From positions 327,286 through 391,285 of the forward strand of contig NZ_MJLT01000012.1 of assembly GCF_001766675.1 (NCBI RefSeq): DNA of 64,000 bases, in the 5' to 3' direction. A program made the position numbers and the translations under genes. Positions 8,614-19,100 of the stretch are shown in pieces (within the stretch, counting starts at the first letter, position 1; every line of letters begins with the position of its first letter). This DNA is from Arthrobacter sp. SW1 (lineage in GTDB: Bacteria; Actinomycetota; Actinomycetes; Actinomycetales; Micrococcaceae). The notes beneath the pieces are model-generated. The model worked only from the letters and a program-made list of their open reading frames with translations, searched no databases and was not told where the DNA came from.

Positions 8614-8632
8614 TAAGGCAAGGCTTGCCTTA
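8614..8632. promoter_or_regulatory. DtxR/IdeR-type iron box
   Basis: TAAGGCAAGGCTTGCCTTA is a perfect 19-bp palindrome around its central base and follows the DtxR/IdeR/DmdR1 consensus TWAGGTWAGSCTWACCTWA closely (C for T within the half-sites). It sits between the divergent binding-protein and permease genes, the expected place for one iron-responsive operator to control both. Inference: Fe(II)-regulator binding represses both directions when iron is sufficient. Confidence 0.8.
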
Positions 8633-8707
8633 AGCGTCTTGCTAGACTGTAGCGGCGCGGAATAATTACGTGCAATTTTTCTTGCGTATTTTTCGAAAGG
8701 GTTACCG

Positions 8708-9751
8708 GTGGCCACTGTTGCGCATCCTCGCGTGCCCCTTCGGGAGGATCGACGACGGCGCATGCCCGCCCGCGGTTTGCTGCTCGCTGTGGCGCTGCTC
8801 GCCGCCGCCCTTCTCGCCAGTGTTCTGATCGGCGGCCTGGAATCCAGCCTTGCGGATGTATGGCACGCGGTGATGACGCCGAACGGCTCCGTGGCTGACG
8901 TCGCCATCCGCGAACTGCGCTGGCCGCGCACGGTCAACGGGCTCGTCGTGGGCGCATGCCTGGGCATCGCCGGGTGCCTGACCCAGGCCCACACCAGGAA
9001 TCCCATTGCAGACCCGGGCCTCCTGGGAATCTATTCGGGCGCTGCGCTTGCCGTGGTCGGCGGTTCGCTGGTCGGCGGTGCCGCATTCCAGGCCGCACCG
9101 CTCCAGGCTGTGCTCGCTTTTGCCGGTGCCTTGATTGCGTGCGCGCTTGTGTTTGCCATCGGTTCGGCCAGCCGCCACGGCGTCACCACCGTCACCCTGG
9201 TCCTGGCGGGTGCGGCCGTGACCGCCCTGGCCGGGGGCCTCGTCTCCATGATCGTCCTCAGCAACGATTCGGCCCTGGACACCCTCCGCTTCTGGCAGCT
9301 CGGTTCCATCGCCGTCCGCGGCGGAATGGTGCCGGCCATGCTGCCGTTCCTGCTCGCAGGCCTCTTGCTCGCCGTGATCAACGTCCCTTCCCTTAATGCC
9401 CTCGCCTTAGGCGAGGAGACCGCCGCGTCCTTGGGTGTCGACCTTCGCCGTTCCCGCACCGTGGGAATCGCCGCGATCGCCGTGCTGGCTGCCGTCGCCG
9501 TCACCCTGGCGGGGCCGATCGCCTTCGCCGGATTGCTGGTCCCGCACCTGGCCAGGTGGCTGGTCGGCCTGGATTACCGCTGGCAGTTGCCTGGCAGCGC
9601 AGTGCTCGGCTCAGCCGTCCTGCTCCTCGCGGACACCGCGGGCCGCGTGGTGGCCCGGCCCGGTGAGCTGCCGGTGGGCGTCCTGCTGGCCGTCATGGGT
9701 GCTCCGTTCTTCATCTACCTGGCCCGCCGAAGGAGGCTGGTGTCCCTATGA
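8708..9751 (+). CDS. FecCD-family iron-siderophore ABC transporter permease (first subunit)
   Basis: 347 residues, about nine to ten hydrophobic membrane helices, with family signatures ELRWPRTVNGLVVGACLGIAG and NPIADPGLLG near the N-terminus and GPIAFAGLLVPHLARWL near the C-terminus, where the ATPase docks. The GTG start at 8708 has a GAAAGGG ribosome site 6 bases ahead. Its stop overlaps the next permease gene by 4 bases (ATGA), so the two are translationally coupled, as expected for a heterodimeric channel. It diverges from the two binding proteins across an iron box. Confidence 0.93.
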   Translation: MATVAHPRVPLREDRRRRMPARGLLLAVALLAAALLASVLIGGLESSLADVWHAVMTPNGSVADVAIRELRWPRTVNGLVVGACLGIAGCLTQAHTRNPIADPGLLGIYSGAALAVVGGSLVGGAAFQAAPLQAVLAFAGALIACALVFAIGSASRHGVTTVTLVLAGAAVTALAGGLVSMIVLSNDSALDTLRFWQLGSIAVRGGMVPAMLPFLLAGLLLAVINVPSLNALALGEETAASLGVDLRRSRTVGIAAIAVLAAVAVTLAGPIAFAGLLVPHLARWLVGLDYRWQLPGSAVLGSAVLLLADTAGRVVARPGELPVGVLLAVMGAPFFIYLARRRRLVSL

Positions 9752-10833
9752 GCTCCACGCTTCTCCGTAACGCCAAGGTGGTGCGGCTCGCCGGGGCCTC
9801 CGTCATCGTCCGTCCCCGGGCGCTGTGGGTGGGTGGCGGCGCCTTGCTGCTCCTGCTCCTTTCGGCGCTGGCCCATTTGATGTTCGCCGGCCGGCAGCTC
9901 GGGTTGGACGAGGTCCTGATGGGACTCGCCGACCCGCCCGGCACCCCGCCCCGGCTCATCCTGCAAGTCCAGGACTTCCGCCTTCCGCGCACGGTTGCGG
10001 GAGCTTTGGCCGGTGCCTGTCTGGCGGTCTCCGGCGGACTGACCCAGAACGTCGCCCGCAATCCGCTGGCTACCCCGGAAATCCTGGGTGTGACAGCGGG
10101 TGCGTCCCTCGGCGCAGTGTCGGTCTTGGTTTTGGCCGGCGGCGGTGCGGGTGGTTTGAGCGGTGCCGCCGCTGCGATCGGCTTGCCGTTGGCGGCCGGA
10201 ACCGGGGCACTCCTGTTCGGGGGCGGTGTCTTCCTGTTGGCGATCCGCCGCGGGCAGGACGTCCTGGACAGCAACCGCATGGTGCTGGTGGGCCTCGGCG
10301 CCACCGCCCTGGCAACCAGCCTCGTGACGTGGATACTGACGCTGGGTGATGTCACCAACGCCGCGGCGGCCCTGACCTGGATGACAGGCTCCCTGAACGG
10401 GCGGGACTGGGCCGCCGTCGGTCCGATCATCCTGGTGGCGCTGCCACTGCTGTTGGCGGGCGCGGCCGCCGGCCGCTGGCTGCTCCTGGGTGCTTTCGAC
10501 GACAACACCGCCCGCGGCCTGGGCGTCCCGCTGCGGCGAAGCCGCCCCCTGCTTTTGCTGCTGGCCGTGTTGCTGGCTGCGGCGGGTACTGTCATGGCCG
10601 GTCCCGTGGCGTTCGTGGCGATGGTGTGCCCGCTGGCGGCGCGCTGGCTGTGCGGGACAGTGGTCCCGCCCATGGCGGCGACGGCGTTGCTTGGCGCGGC
10701 GTTCGTGGTTCTTTCCGACCTCGTGGCCGGTTTCCTGTTGCCCAACGCGCTGCCGGTGGGAGTTTTGACAACCGTTCTTGGTGCGCCGGTATTGATCGCA
10801 CTTGTGTTCCGCGCCCAGAGGAGGACCTCGTGA
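9748..10833 (+). CDS. FecCD-family iron-siderophore ABC transporter permease (second subunit)
   Basis: 361 residues with multiple membrane segments. It carries the family landmarks FRLPRTVAGALAGACLAVSGG, NPLATPEILGVTAGAS and GPVAFVAMVCPLAARWL. The N-terminal ~30 residues precede the first membrane helix and are cytosolic. It overlaps the upstream permease by 4 bases and its stop overlaps the GTG of the ATPase gene, so the three are one operon. Together with the first permease it forms the inner channel for ferric siderophore entry. Confidence 0.93.
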   Translation: MSSTLLRNAKVVRLAGASVIVRPRALWVGGGALLLLLLSALAHLMFAGRQLGLDEVLMGLADPPGTPPRLILQVQDFRLPRTVAGALAGACLAVSGGLTQNVARNPLATPEILGVTAGASLGAVSVLVLAGGGAGGLSGAAAAIGLPLAAGTGALLFGGGVFLLAIRRGQDVLDSNRMVLVGLGATALATSLVTWILTLGDVTNAAAALTWMTGSLNGRDWAAVGPIILVALPLLLAGAAAGRWLLLGAFDDNTARGLGVPLRRSRPLLLLLAVLLAAAGTVMAGPVAFVAMVCPLAARWLCGTVVPPMAATALLGAAFVVLSDLVAGFLLPNALPVGVLTTVLGAPVLIALVFRAQRRTS

Positions 10834-11744
10834 ACCACCCCGTCTTGCCCGAGGAAGGTGTCCTGTCCGCAGAAGGCCTGAGCCTTGGTTTCGAGGACCG
10901 GGTTGTAGTCCGTGAACTGGATCTGACCCTCGAGCGCGGAAGCGTCACCACTATCATCGGCCCCAACGGCTGCGGCAAGTCCACCCTGCTCAAGGGCCTG
11001 TCCCGGCTCCTGAAGCCGGGAGGCGGCCGCGTCCTCCTGGACGGGAAGGATCTCCGTTCCTTTTCCCAGAAGGCCATCGCCCAGCGCATTGCCGTGCTTC
11101 CACAGACGCCCATTGCCCCCGCGGGCCTGACCGTGTCCGAACTGGTCACCCGCGGGCGGCATCCCCGCCAGAAGTGGTACCAGCAGTTTTCCGCCGGTGA
11201 CGAAGCAGCGGTTGCCGCCGCCCTTGAGGCCACCGACGTTTCGGACATTGCGCACACGGCCCTCGAGGACCTTTCCGGCGGCCAGCGGCAGCGGGCCTGG
11301 ATCTCCATGGCACTGGCGCAGGAGAGCGACATCCTCCTGCTGGACGAACCCACCACGTACCTGGACCTGGCGCACCAAGTGGAGGTCCTGGAACTGGTGC
11401 GCCGGCTGAACCGCGAACTCGGCCGGACCGTGGTGATGGTCCTGCACGATATTTCCTTGGCCGCCCGGTACTCGGACCGCATCGTCGCCATGAAAGACGG
11501 CGTCATCGAAGCACAGGGCAGCCCGTCCGAGGTGGTCACCGAGGAACTGCTCTGGTCCATTTTCGGTCTGCGCGCCCACGTGGTCCAGGAGCCGTCCGAG
11601 GGCCGGCCGCACGTCATCCCGCTGGGAAATGACGCCGCGGCAACGACGGCGCCCGGACTGCCTCCCGTTGAATCCGGACTTCCCGTCGAACCTGGGATCG
11701 CCGGCAAAGCGGCCCTTCCCGAGTCGTCAGGGTTGACGGCCTGA
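10830..11744 (+). CDS. Iron-siderophore ABC transporter ATP-binding protein
   Basis: 304-residue ABC ATPase that powers the FecCD-type permeases. Walker A GPNGCGKST at 44-52, signature LSGGQRQR near 148, Walker B ILLLDEPTTYLDL near 169, and the H-loop in VMVLHDISLA are intact. The start is GTG at 10830, overlapping the TGA of the permease gene (GTGA); longer upstream versions would overlap that gene heavily. A proline- and alanine-rich tail of about 40 residues after IPLGNDAA is not part of the ABC fold. The family is that of FepC/FhuC. Confidence 0.94.
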   Translation: MNHPVLPEEGVLSAEGLSLGFEDRVVVRELDLTLERGSVTTIIGPNGCGKSTLLKGLSRLLKPGGGRVLLDGKDLRSFSQKAIAQRIAVLPQTPIAPAGLTVSELVTRGRHPRQKWYQQFSAGDEAAVAAALEATDVSDIAHTALEDLSGGQRQRAWISMALAQESDILLLDEPTTYLDLAHQVEVLELVRRLNRELGRTVVMVLHDISLAARYSDRIVAMKDGVIEAQGSPSEVVTEELLWSIFGLRAHVVQEPSEGRPHVIPLGNDAAATTAPGLPPVESGLPVEPGIAGKAALPESSGLTA

Positions 11745-11762
11745 CCCTGACGGCCTGAGCCG

Positions 11763-14027
11763 CTAGGCGGTCAGCGCGCGCCAGAGGAACTGCTGGCTGC
11801 GCGCCTGCAGAGCCGCGGCCTGCCGGTTGTCCGAGGCACCCGCGTGCCCGCCTTCCAGGGTTTCGTGGAACCAGACGTTGCGGATGCCCATGGCCTGCAT
11901 CCGCGCGGCCATTTTGCGTGCCTGTACGGGGCCCACCCGGTCATCCGAGGTGGACGTCCAGATGAAGGTTTCCGGGTAATCGACGCCGTCGCGCAGCAGG
12001 TGGTACGGCGAGAAGGTCCGGATGAACTCCCACTGCTCCGGAACATCGGGGTCGCCGTATTCGGCGATCCATGAGTAGCCGGCGGACAGCTTGGTGTAAC
12101 GGCGCATGTCCAGCAACGGCACACCGCAGGACACCGCGGCAAACAGTTCCGGGTACTGCGTAAGCATGTTGCCCACCAGCAGCCCGCCGTTGGAACCGCC
12201 CACGCAGCCCAGCCGCTCACGGCTGGTGACTCCGCGCGCCACCAGGTCCCGGGCCACCGCGGCGAAGTCTTCGTAGGCGCGGTGCCGCTTTTCCTGGAGG
12301 GCGGCGCGGTGCCAGGCCGGACCGTACTCGCCGCCGCCGCGGATGTTCGCCACCACGTACACGCCGCCGCGTGCACCGTCAGCAGTCATGCCGTCCGCAG
12401 GGGCTTCGGAGGACGCCGGAGCGGTGCGCCGCTCCAGCCAGGCCCGGCCGATCGCTCCGCTGTACGCCGGCGTACGCGACACCTCGAATCCGCCGTAGCC
12501 GGACAGCTGGGTGGGGTTGCCGCCGTCGAGCACCAGGTCCTTGGACGCGATCTGGAAGTACGGCACCCGGGTGCCGTCCGCGGACACCGCGAAGTGCTGC
12601 TGCACTTCGTAGGCGGAGTCGTTGAAGAACGACGGCGAGGTCTTGACGACGGCGTGCGTGCTCGCGACGGCGGCCCGCGCCCCGGCAGCGGCTTCGCCCG
12701 CCGTGAGCGTGCCCCGCATCAAGGTGGTGGGTGTGGTGAAGCCGGTGGCCACGAGCCAGAAATCGTTGGCGGCGCCTTCGCTCTCGTCTTCGTCGTCCAC
12801 GGCATAGGCGTTGACGTCATGCAGCGGAGGGCAGGCATCCAGCTGCGTCATGGCCCAGCCGCCCGATCCGCCGCTGGCGTCTTCCGCGGCATGCCTGCCT
12901 GCAGCGCCCTTGCGGGACGGATCGAGCACCAGGATCTTCGAGGAGACGTCGCTGAGCAGGTTCAGGATGAGGAAGTCCCGGGTCCAGCTCCAGGACTGCA
13001 GGGAGGTGCGCTCGTCGGGAGTGAACAGCACCGTGAATTCCCGGGCTCCGCCGAGGTACCCTTCGAGCTCGGCGGCCAGCAGGCATCCGGCCGGGAACAC
13101 GGCGTCGGCGGCTGCTCCGCCATCCACGGAGGCACCGGGAACGGCCCAGTCCTGGCGGGGCCGGAACAGCAGCCACTGGCGGTGGGTGCTGATGTTGACG
13201 TCGGTGGGGACCTCGATTTCGAGCCAGCCGCCGTCGCGCTGCAGGTAGGTGCGCTGGTTGAAGAAGTCGATCCAGTCCACGGCGAAGGTGCGCTCGAAAC
13301 CGGGCGTGGAATCGTGCGCCACCAGGGCCATCATGTGGTCTTCGGGGATCTCGAAGATGCGCTCGGCCTGGTCCAGGCTCTGGCCGCGGGACAGCTTCAC
13401 GCCGGTGCGGGCGTAGGAGGACGTGGTCTTCGGCAGCTCTCCCGCGGTGCTTGCGACCAGGAGGGTGTCGGCGTCGAGCCAGCCCACGTTGCCCTTGGCC
13501 ACCGGAAGGTCGAAGCCGCCGTCCGCGGGATCCACGAAGCGGCGCTGTTCGACGTCGAACTCGCGGTAGCGGTTGGCGTCGCCGCCGTCGGGGGAGAGGG
13601 AGACCATGGCCAGGCGGTACGGTTCGCCCTCGGCCGGGCGCAGGAACGTAGCCCCGTGGAAAACCCACTCTTCGCCTTCCTCGGCGGCCAGTGCGTCGAC
13701 GTCCAGCAGCACGTCCCATTCGGGTGCCTCGCTGAGGTAGCTCTCCCAGGTGGTGCGGCGCCACAGGCCCTTGGGGTTCTGCTTGTCGCGCCAGAAGTTG
13801 TAGTAGTGCCCGCCGCGCTTGGTGACCATGGCGATCCGGTCCGTGGAGTCCAGCACCTCGAGGATCCCGGCTTCCAAGGCCGCGAAATCCGCGTCATCCA
13901 GCAGTTCTTCCGTACGGGCGTTCTGTTCCCGGACCCACGCCAGCTGCTCCTCGCCGTGGATGTCCTCAAGCCAGATGTTCTCGTCAACGGGTTCCGGAGC
14001 GATGCCCCCGGCAGCTGTGGTGGTCAT
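11763..14027 (-). CDS. S9A-family prolyl oligopeptidase-like serine peptidase
   Basis: 754 residues with the two-domain plan of prolyl oligopeptidase: N-terminal strand and seven-bladed propeller, then a C-terminal alpha/beta-hydrolase domain. The catalytic serine lies in GGSNGG at about residue 612, the aspartate in TSDDRVGPVQARK at about 695 and the histidine in GGHAGAS at about 727. It cleaves short peptides, classically after proline. There is no signal peptide, so it is cytosolic. The N-terminal ENIWLEDIHGEEQLAWV matches the family start, supporting ATG at 14027. It is convergent with the siderophore operon and diverges from the FAD protein. Confidence 0.92.
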   Translation of the reverse strand: MTTTAAGGIAPEPVDENIWLEDIHGEEQLAWVREQNARTEELLDDADFAALEAGILEVLDSTDRIAMVTKRGGHYYNFWRDKQNPKGLWRRTTWESYLSEAPEWDVLLDVDALAAEEGEEWVFHGATFLRPAEGEPYRLAMVSLSPDGGDANRYREFDVEQRRFVDPADGGFDLPVAKGNVGWLDADTLLVASTAGELPKTTSSYARTGVKLSRGQSLDQAERIFEIPEDHMMALVAHDSTPGFERTFAVDWIDFFNQRTYLQRDGGWLEIEVPTDVNISTHRQWLLFRPRQDWAVPGASVDGGAAADAVFPAGCLLAAELEGYLGGAREFTVLFTPDERTSLQSWSWTRDFLILNLLSDVSSKILVLDPSRKGAAGRHAAEDASGGSGGWAMTQLDACPPLHDVNAYAVDDEDESEGAANDFWLVATGFTTPTTLMRGTLTAGEAAAGARAAVASTHAVVKTSPSFFNDSAYEVQQHFAVSADGTRVPYFQIASKDLVLDGGNPTQLSGYGGFEVSRTPAYSGAIGRAWLERRTAPASSEAPADGMTADGARGGVYVVANIRGGGEYGPAWHRAALQEKRHRAYEDFAAVARDLVARGVTSRERLGCVGGSNGGLLVGNMLTQYPELFAAVSCGVPLLDMRRYTKLSAGYSWIAEYGDPDVPEQWEFIRTFSPYHLLRDGVDYPETFIWTSTSDDRVGPVQARKMAARMQAMGIRNVWFHETLEGGHAGASDNRQAAALQARSQQFLWRALTA

Positions 14028-14089
14028 TGCCCCATCGTAGGCGGGCCCTCCGACAAGGAAGCAAGTCCCGGTGAAAGTAAGCTTGGGCG

Positions 14090-16027
14090 GTGGGCAATTC
14101 GCAAAGGACCAAGGTTGTAGTGATCGGCGCAGGGCCCCGCGGCACCAGCGTCCTGGAGCGGCTGCTCGCCAATTGGGCGGCCTCGGCGCCGTCCGGCCGC
14201 ACCCTGCAGATCGACGTCGTTGACCCTTTCCCGGCCGGACCGGGCAGGGTCTGGCAGCCCGGCCAGTCGCGGCTGTACCTGATGAACACGCAGTCCTTTT
14301 ACCCCACGCTGATCCCCGAAGACCCCGCCCTTGCCGCCCCGCTGGCCGGCGGCAGCTTTGACCGCTGGAGGGAAAAGCGCCGCGGCGACGGCCACGGCCT
14401 CGGCCCCGAGGAACAGGCCGAACTCGCGGAGCTGTGCTCCGGCGACTTCCCCAGCCGCGCCATCTACGGGCGGTACCTCAGCGAAACGCTCGCGGAACTG
14501 TTGGACCGCACGCCGGACGGCGTCGAACCCGTCTTCCACCGCAACACCGCCGCATCGGTGCGGAAGAACGCGGACGGAACGTTCGACGTCGAACTCGACT
14601 CCGGGGAGCACCTCACCGCCGACGCCGTGGTCCTGGCCCTCGGGCACCTTGAGTCGCAGCTGAACGCAGAGCAGCGTTCCTTTGCCGAAGCCGCCGTCGG
14701 CCTGGACCTGCTGTACCTGCCGCCCGCCGCGCCGGCCGACGTCGACTGGTCCCTGGTGCCGGACGGCGAGCCGGTGCTGGTCCGCGGCATGGGCCTGAAC
14801 TTCTTCGACGTCATGGTGCAGTTGAGCGTGGGCCGCGGCGGGCGCTTCGAGGCTGCGGAGGACGGCCCGGGCACCCTGCGCTACGTCCCCTCCGGCCGGG
14901 AGCCCAAGATCATCGCGGCGTCCCGGCGCGGCACCCCGTACCGGGCGAAGGCGGGACTGGACGGCTACTACCCGAAGTCCATCCGGCTCCGCTACCTGAG
15001 CGAGGAAGCGCTGGAGCGTTTCACCGCAGCGGGGATCCGCCCCGGCTTCGACCACGACCTCTGGCCCCTGCTCCACCGCGACACCCTGGGGGCCTACTAC
15101 TCCACGCTCGCCAAGGCCCAGCCCGCGGCCGTCAGCGATGCGGAGGAATTCCTCGAAGCACTCGAGGACGCCCTGCAGCCGCACGCCCACGCCGCCGGCA
15201 GCTGGGAGAAACGCGTAGCGGAACTGGTGGACAAGCACGTGGCGGCCCCGCGCCGCCTCGATCTGCCGGGCCTCGCCGCACCCCTGGCCGGACGTTCCTT
15301 TGCCGATCGCCGGGAGCTGGCTGCCGCCGTCGTGGAATACCTCGACGACGACGCCCGCCGCTCCGCCCTCGGCGAGGCGGACCCCATGAAAATGGCGATC
15401 GGTGCCCTGCACACCGGCCGTGCCGTGCTGAAAAGCGTAGTGGCCGACGGCGGCATCACCGATGAATCCTGGCTCGCCGAACTGCGCGGCTGGTTCGAGT
15501 CCTTCGTCGAGGGGCTGGCCAGCGGCCCGCCCGCTCTCCGCATCGAGCAGCTCGCCGCCCTGGCGCGCGCCGGCGTCGTCAGCTTCACCGGTCCCGACCC
15601 GCGCTTCAGCGTGGACCGCGCACGGAAGGTCTTCTCGGCGTCGTCCCCCTGGGTGGGCGGCGCACCCGCCACGGCGAAGACGCTCATCGAGGCACTGGCC
15701 CCCGCCAACCGGGTGGGCACCACCGCGTCGCCGCTCATGCGGCAGCTGCTGGCCGACGGCCTGGTGCGCCCCAAGGTGATGATGGGCGGCGAGGGCAGCC
15801 CGGTCCAGGCCACCGGGCTGGACGTCGAGCCGCATCCGTACCGCGCCGTGGGTGCCAATGGCTCGGTGACCGGCCGCCTTTACGTGCTGGGGCTGCAGTT
15901 GTCCGCCAACCAGTGGGGCACGGCCATCGCCGCGGAGGCCGTTCCGGCGGACGGCCCGGCATACCGCAGCGGGCAACGGACCCTGCGGGACGCCGACGAA
16001 ATCGCCCGGGACATCCTGTCGCTCTAA
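14090..16027 (+). CDS. FAD/NAD(P)-binding protein (NAD_binding_9 type), substrate unknown
   Basis: 645 residues. The N-terminus has a dinucleotide-binding Rossmann motif VVVIGAGPRGTSVLERL, followed about residue 180 by a second conserved stretch DAVVLALGHLES typical of the NAD_binding_9 family (related to HI0933-like and hydroxylating flavoproteins). A late LYVLGLQLSANQWGT segment recalls the flavin-contacting C-terminal motif. The start is GTG at 14090. It stands alone between a divergent peptidase and a convergent nuclease. The reaction is unknown; some relatives act in amino-acid or siderophore N-hydroxylation, but nothing here shows that. Confidence 0.82.
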   Translation: MGNSQRTKVVVIGAGPRGTSVLERLLANWAASAPSGRTLQIDVVDPFPAGPGRVWQPGQSRLYLMNTQSFYPTLIPEDPALAAPLAGGSFDRWREKRRGDGHGLGPEEQAELAELCSGDFPSRAIYGRYLSETLAELLDRTPDGVEPVFHRNTAASVRKNADGTFDVELDSGEHLTADAVVLALGHLESQLNAEQRSFAEAAVGLDLLYLPPAAPADVDWSLVPDGEPVLVRGMGLNFFDVMVQLSVGRGGRFEAAEDGPGTLRYVPSGREPKIIAASRRGTPYRAKAGLDGYYPKSIRLRYLSEEALERFTAAGIRPGFDHDLWPLLHRDTLGAYYSTLAKAQPAAVSDAEEFLEALEDALQPHAHAAGSWEKRVAELVDKHVAAPRRLDLPGLAAPLAGRSFADRRELAAAVVEYLDDDARRSALGEADPMKMAIGALHTGRAVLKSVVADGGITDESWLAELRGWFESFVEGLASGPPALRIEQLAALARAGVVSFTGPDPRFSVDRARKVFSASSPWVGGAPATAKTLIEALAPANRVGTTASPLMRQLLADGLVRPKVMMGGEGSPVQATGLDVEPHPYRAVGANGSVTGRLYVLGLQLSANQWGTAIAAEAVPADGPAYRSGQRTLRDADEIARDILSL

Positions 16028-16047
16028 ACGGCGCCGCGGCTTAAACG

Positions 16048-16086
16048 GGACATGCCCTCCCTTCGTTCTGAAGGGAGGGCATGTCC
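16048..16086. terminator. Bidirectional terminator, 16-bp perfect stem
   Basis: GGACATGCCCTCCCTT (16048-16063) pairs with AAGGGAGGGCATGTCC (16071-16086) over a 7-base loop between the convergent FAD-protein and nuclease genes. On the plus strand it is followed by TGTCTTGTT. Confidence 0.85.
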
Positions 16087-16104
16087 TGTCTTGTTAAGGG
16101 GCTG

Positions 16105-19100
16105 TCAGCCCTTCAGGCACTTCTGGTATTCGATCCAGGCAATCGCGTACCGGATCCAGCCGATGAAGTCGTACCACTTGGTGGGCGGAACCGGGGCGGT
16201 GCACTTCGGCGGCAGCGGTGCGGCCACCTTGACGGCGGTCTTCACCACGGTCCCGGATTCGACGGCGGTCAGCACCAGGGTGCCCGTGCCCGCGGCAGCG
16301 GACGCCGGAACCTGGAGGTTCACCGTGGCGGCACCGCCGCTCACCGGAACCGAACCGAGCTGCGTTGCCACGCCCTTCGCGTCCGTGAACACCGCGGTGA
16401 GCGACGTGTTCACCGGGCTGCCGAGCGAGGTGAGGTCCAGCTTGGAGACGGCCAGCGCCATGGTGTCCCCGCCCTTGACTTCGTCGGCGGTGGTGTTGAC
16501 CACGGCCACCGAGCGGCGGGCGAAGTCCGGCGAGACCGGCTTGTGGTTCTGCAGGTACTTGATCCAGGCATCCCGGTCCACGAGTCCGCTGTCCCGGGTG
16601 TCGGCGCCTTCCTTGAAGATGCGGAAGTTGTCGCCGCCGCCGGCCAGGAAGCTGAAGGTGCCGACCCGGTAGGACTTCGCGGGGTCGATCAGTTCGCCGC
16701 CCACCCGGATGGAGGTGACGCGGTCACCCGCCGGCCGTGCAGCATCGTAGCTGTAGTTGACGTTCTTGGACAGGCCCAGCTGCAGGTACGGGCGGCTGGG
16801 AACCGTGCCGTCCGGGTTGGTCTGCCACTGCTGCTCCAGGAGCGTCTTGAACTGGGCACCGGTCAGGGAGGTGGTCCAGAGGTTGTTCACGAACGGCAGC
16901 ACCGCGTTGGCCTCTGCGTAGGTGATGGTTCCGTCCGGTGCGTAGTACAGCTCGTTGCGCAGGCCGCCCGGGTTCACGACGCCGATCTCTGCTCCGCCCA
17001 GCTCCGGCGCCTTGAGCGTGTCCACAAGGGAGTCCGCCACGAGGTTGCCCAGGGTGGATTCGCTCGAACGGTCGTCGCGCTTGGGTGCGCCGCCCGCGGG
17101 ATCCGGCGTGAACGCCGTCGTGATATCCGCGGTGACCGTGCCCACCGGCTGGTTCCCGACGACGGCGGCCTCGGCAAGTGCCTTCTCCACGATCGTCTTC
17201 ACCTGGGCCACCCGCGGGTACGTTGCGGACAGATCGGTGGTGATGCGCTTGACGTTGGACGCCGTGAACGCGGTGACGGCCTTGCTGGCGGCGTCAACGG
17301 TCAGGGTGATGCGGCCGATGTTCTCGCCGTAGTTGCCGGTCTGCACGATGGGACGGGTCTTGCCGGTGGGCTGGCCGTCGGCGCCGTACACAGGGGCTTC
17401 CCAGGCGTATTCCTTGTGGGTGTGGCCGGTGAAGATGGCGGCCACGTCCGGACTGGTTTCCTTGACCAGCTTGGCGAAGGGGCCGCCGGCGGCGACTTCC
17501 TGCTCCAAGGTGGCGCCTTCGGGCGTTCCGGCACCGGCGCCGTCGTGGTTTTCCACGACGATCACGTCGGCGAGCTTCTCCGCCTTGATCTTCGCGGCAA
17601 CGCGGTTGATCGCGTCCACGGGATCGCCGAACTCAAGGTCCGCCACGCCGGCAGGGGACACCAGGGTGGGCACTTCCTGGGTCACGGTGCCGATCACGGC
17701 CACCTTGATCCCGTCCATGTCCAGCACGGTGTACTCCGGCAGGACCGGGGTGGTGGTGCCCTTCTGGTACACGTTGGCACCGAGCATCGGGAACTTCGCG
17801 TTGCTGCCGCCCGCGATGACGCGGTCCCGCAGGTCCGGCCAGCCGCCGTCGAACTCGTGGTTGCCCACGGCGGAGGCCTTCAGTTCGAGCGCGTTCAGCA
17901 CGTCGATGGTGGGCTGGTCCTTCGCAACGGCGGAGGCGAACAGGGAGGCACCGATGTTGTCGCCGGCCGAAATGAAGGCGGTGGGGCCGGTGGCCTCGGC
18001 ACGGAGCTTTTCGATGGTGCTCGCGAACAGGGCCGTGTTGGAGTCGATGCGGCCGTGGAAGTCGTTGATTCCCAGGAACTGCAGGTCAACGCTCACCGGC
18101 GTCTCCGCCACGGGCAGGTTCAGGCCCACCAGTACGGGATCGTGGTCGCTGGCGCGGAATTCGTCCGCCACGTAGTAGTTGCCCACATTGCTGTTATAGC
18201 GGCTGTACTCCAGTGCCACCGACTCCACGGAGTTGATGTTCCAGATATCGGTTCCGGTCACGGTGGCCTTGGCTGCCGGGGAGGCCAGGACGTGGTCCAG
18301 GGAACCCACCATGCCGCCGAAGAGGTACGAGTGCTTCCCGGTGCCGGACTCGAGGTCGGTGTATCCCGCGTCGCTGAGGACCTTGATGGGATCCTCCTGC
18401 GAGTACGCGTTGAAATCACCGATCAGGAACACCTTGTCCGTGCCCTTGGCGGCCTGCAAATCGTTGGCGAAGGCCAGCAGGGACTGGGCCTGCTTGGTGC
18501 GGGCGAGGTTGGAGGCGCCCTGGCCCTTGTCGGTGTCGTCCGGAGTGGCGGCGGAGCCCTTGGACTTGAAGTGGTTCACGATCGCGATGAACTTCTTGTC
18601 GTCCGCGGCGCCTACCGGCTTGAACACTTGGGCCAGCGGCTTGCGGGCGCTGGCGAAGGCCACCGTGTCATTGTGGATGATCGACTCACCGATCGGTTCG
18701 GCAACCGCCTTCTTGTAGATGAATGCGGTGCGGATCATGTCCTCGTCGCTGAGCGGCGGGGCGTTGGCGGGGGAGCGCACGTAGTCCCACACACCCGGGG
18801 TCTTGACGTTGAGGGCCTCCACCAGCTTGGCCAGTGCATCGTCCCGGTCCTTGCCGAACTGTGCGGAGTTCTCGATTTCCTCGAGGGACACGACGTCGGC
18901 ACCGGCCTTGGTGATGGCGGCGACGATCTTGGCCTGCTGGCGCTCGAAGTTCTCCGCATTCGCGGCACCGCGGGCGTTGCAGCCGTCCTTGACCGTGATG
19001 GGGTTGCCGTCCCGGTCAGTGTAGAAGTTGCAGCCGGTGAGCTGGTCGCCGGTGGTGGGGAAGTAGTTCAGCACGTTGAAGGACGCGATCTTCAGGTTCC

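Noticed and set aside
12282..14120. 612-codon open frame opposite the S9 peptidase
   Set aside because: It is a shadow of the real gene; the sequence is composition-biased with no homology and no ribosome site.
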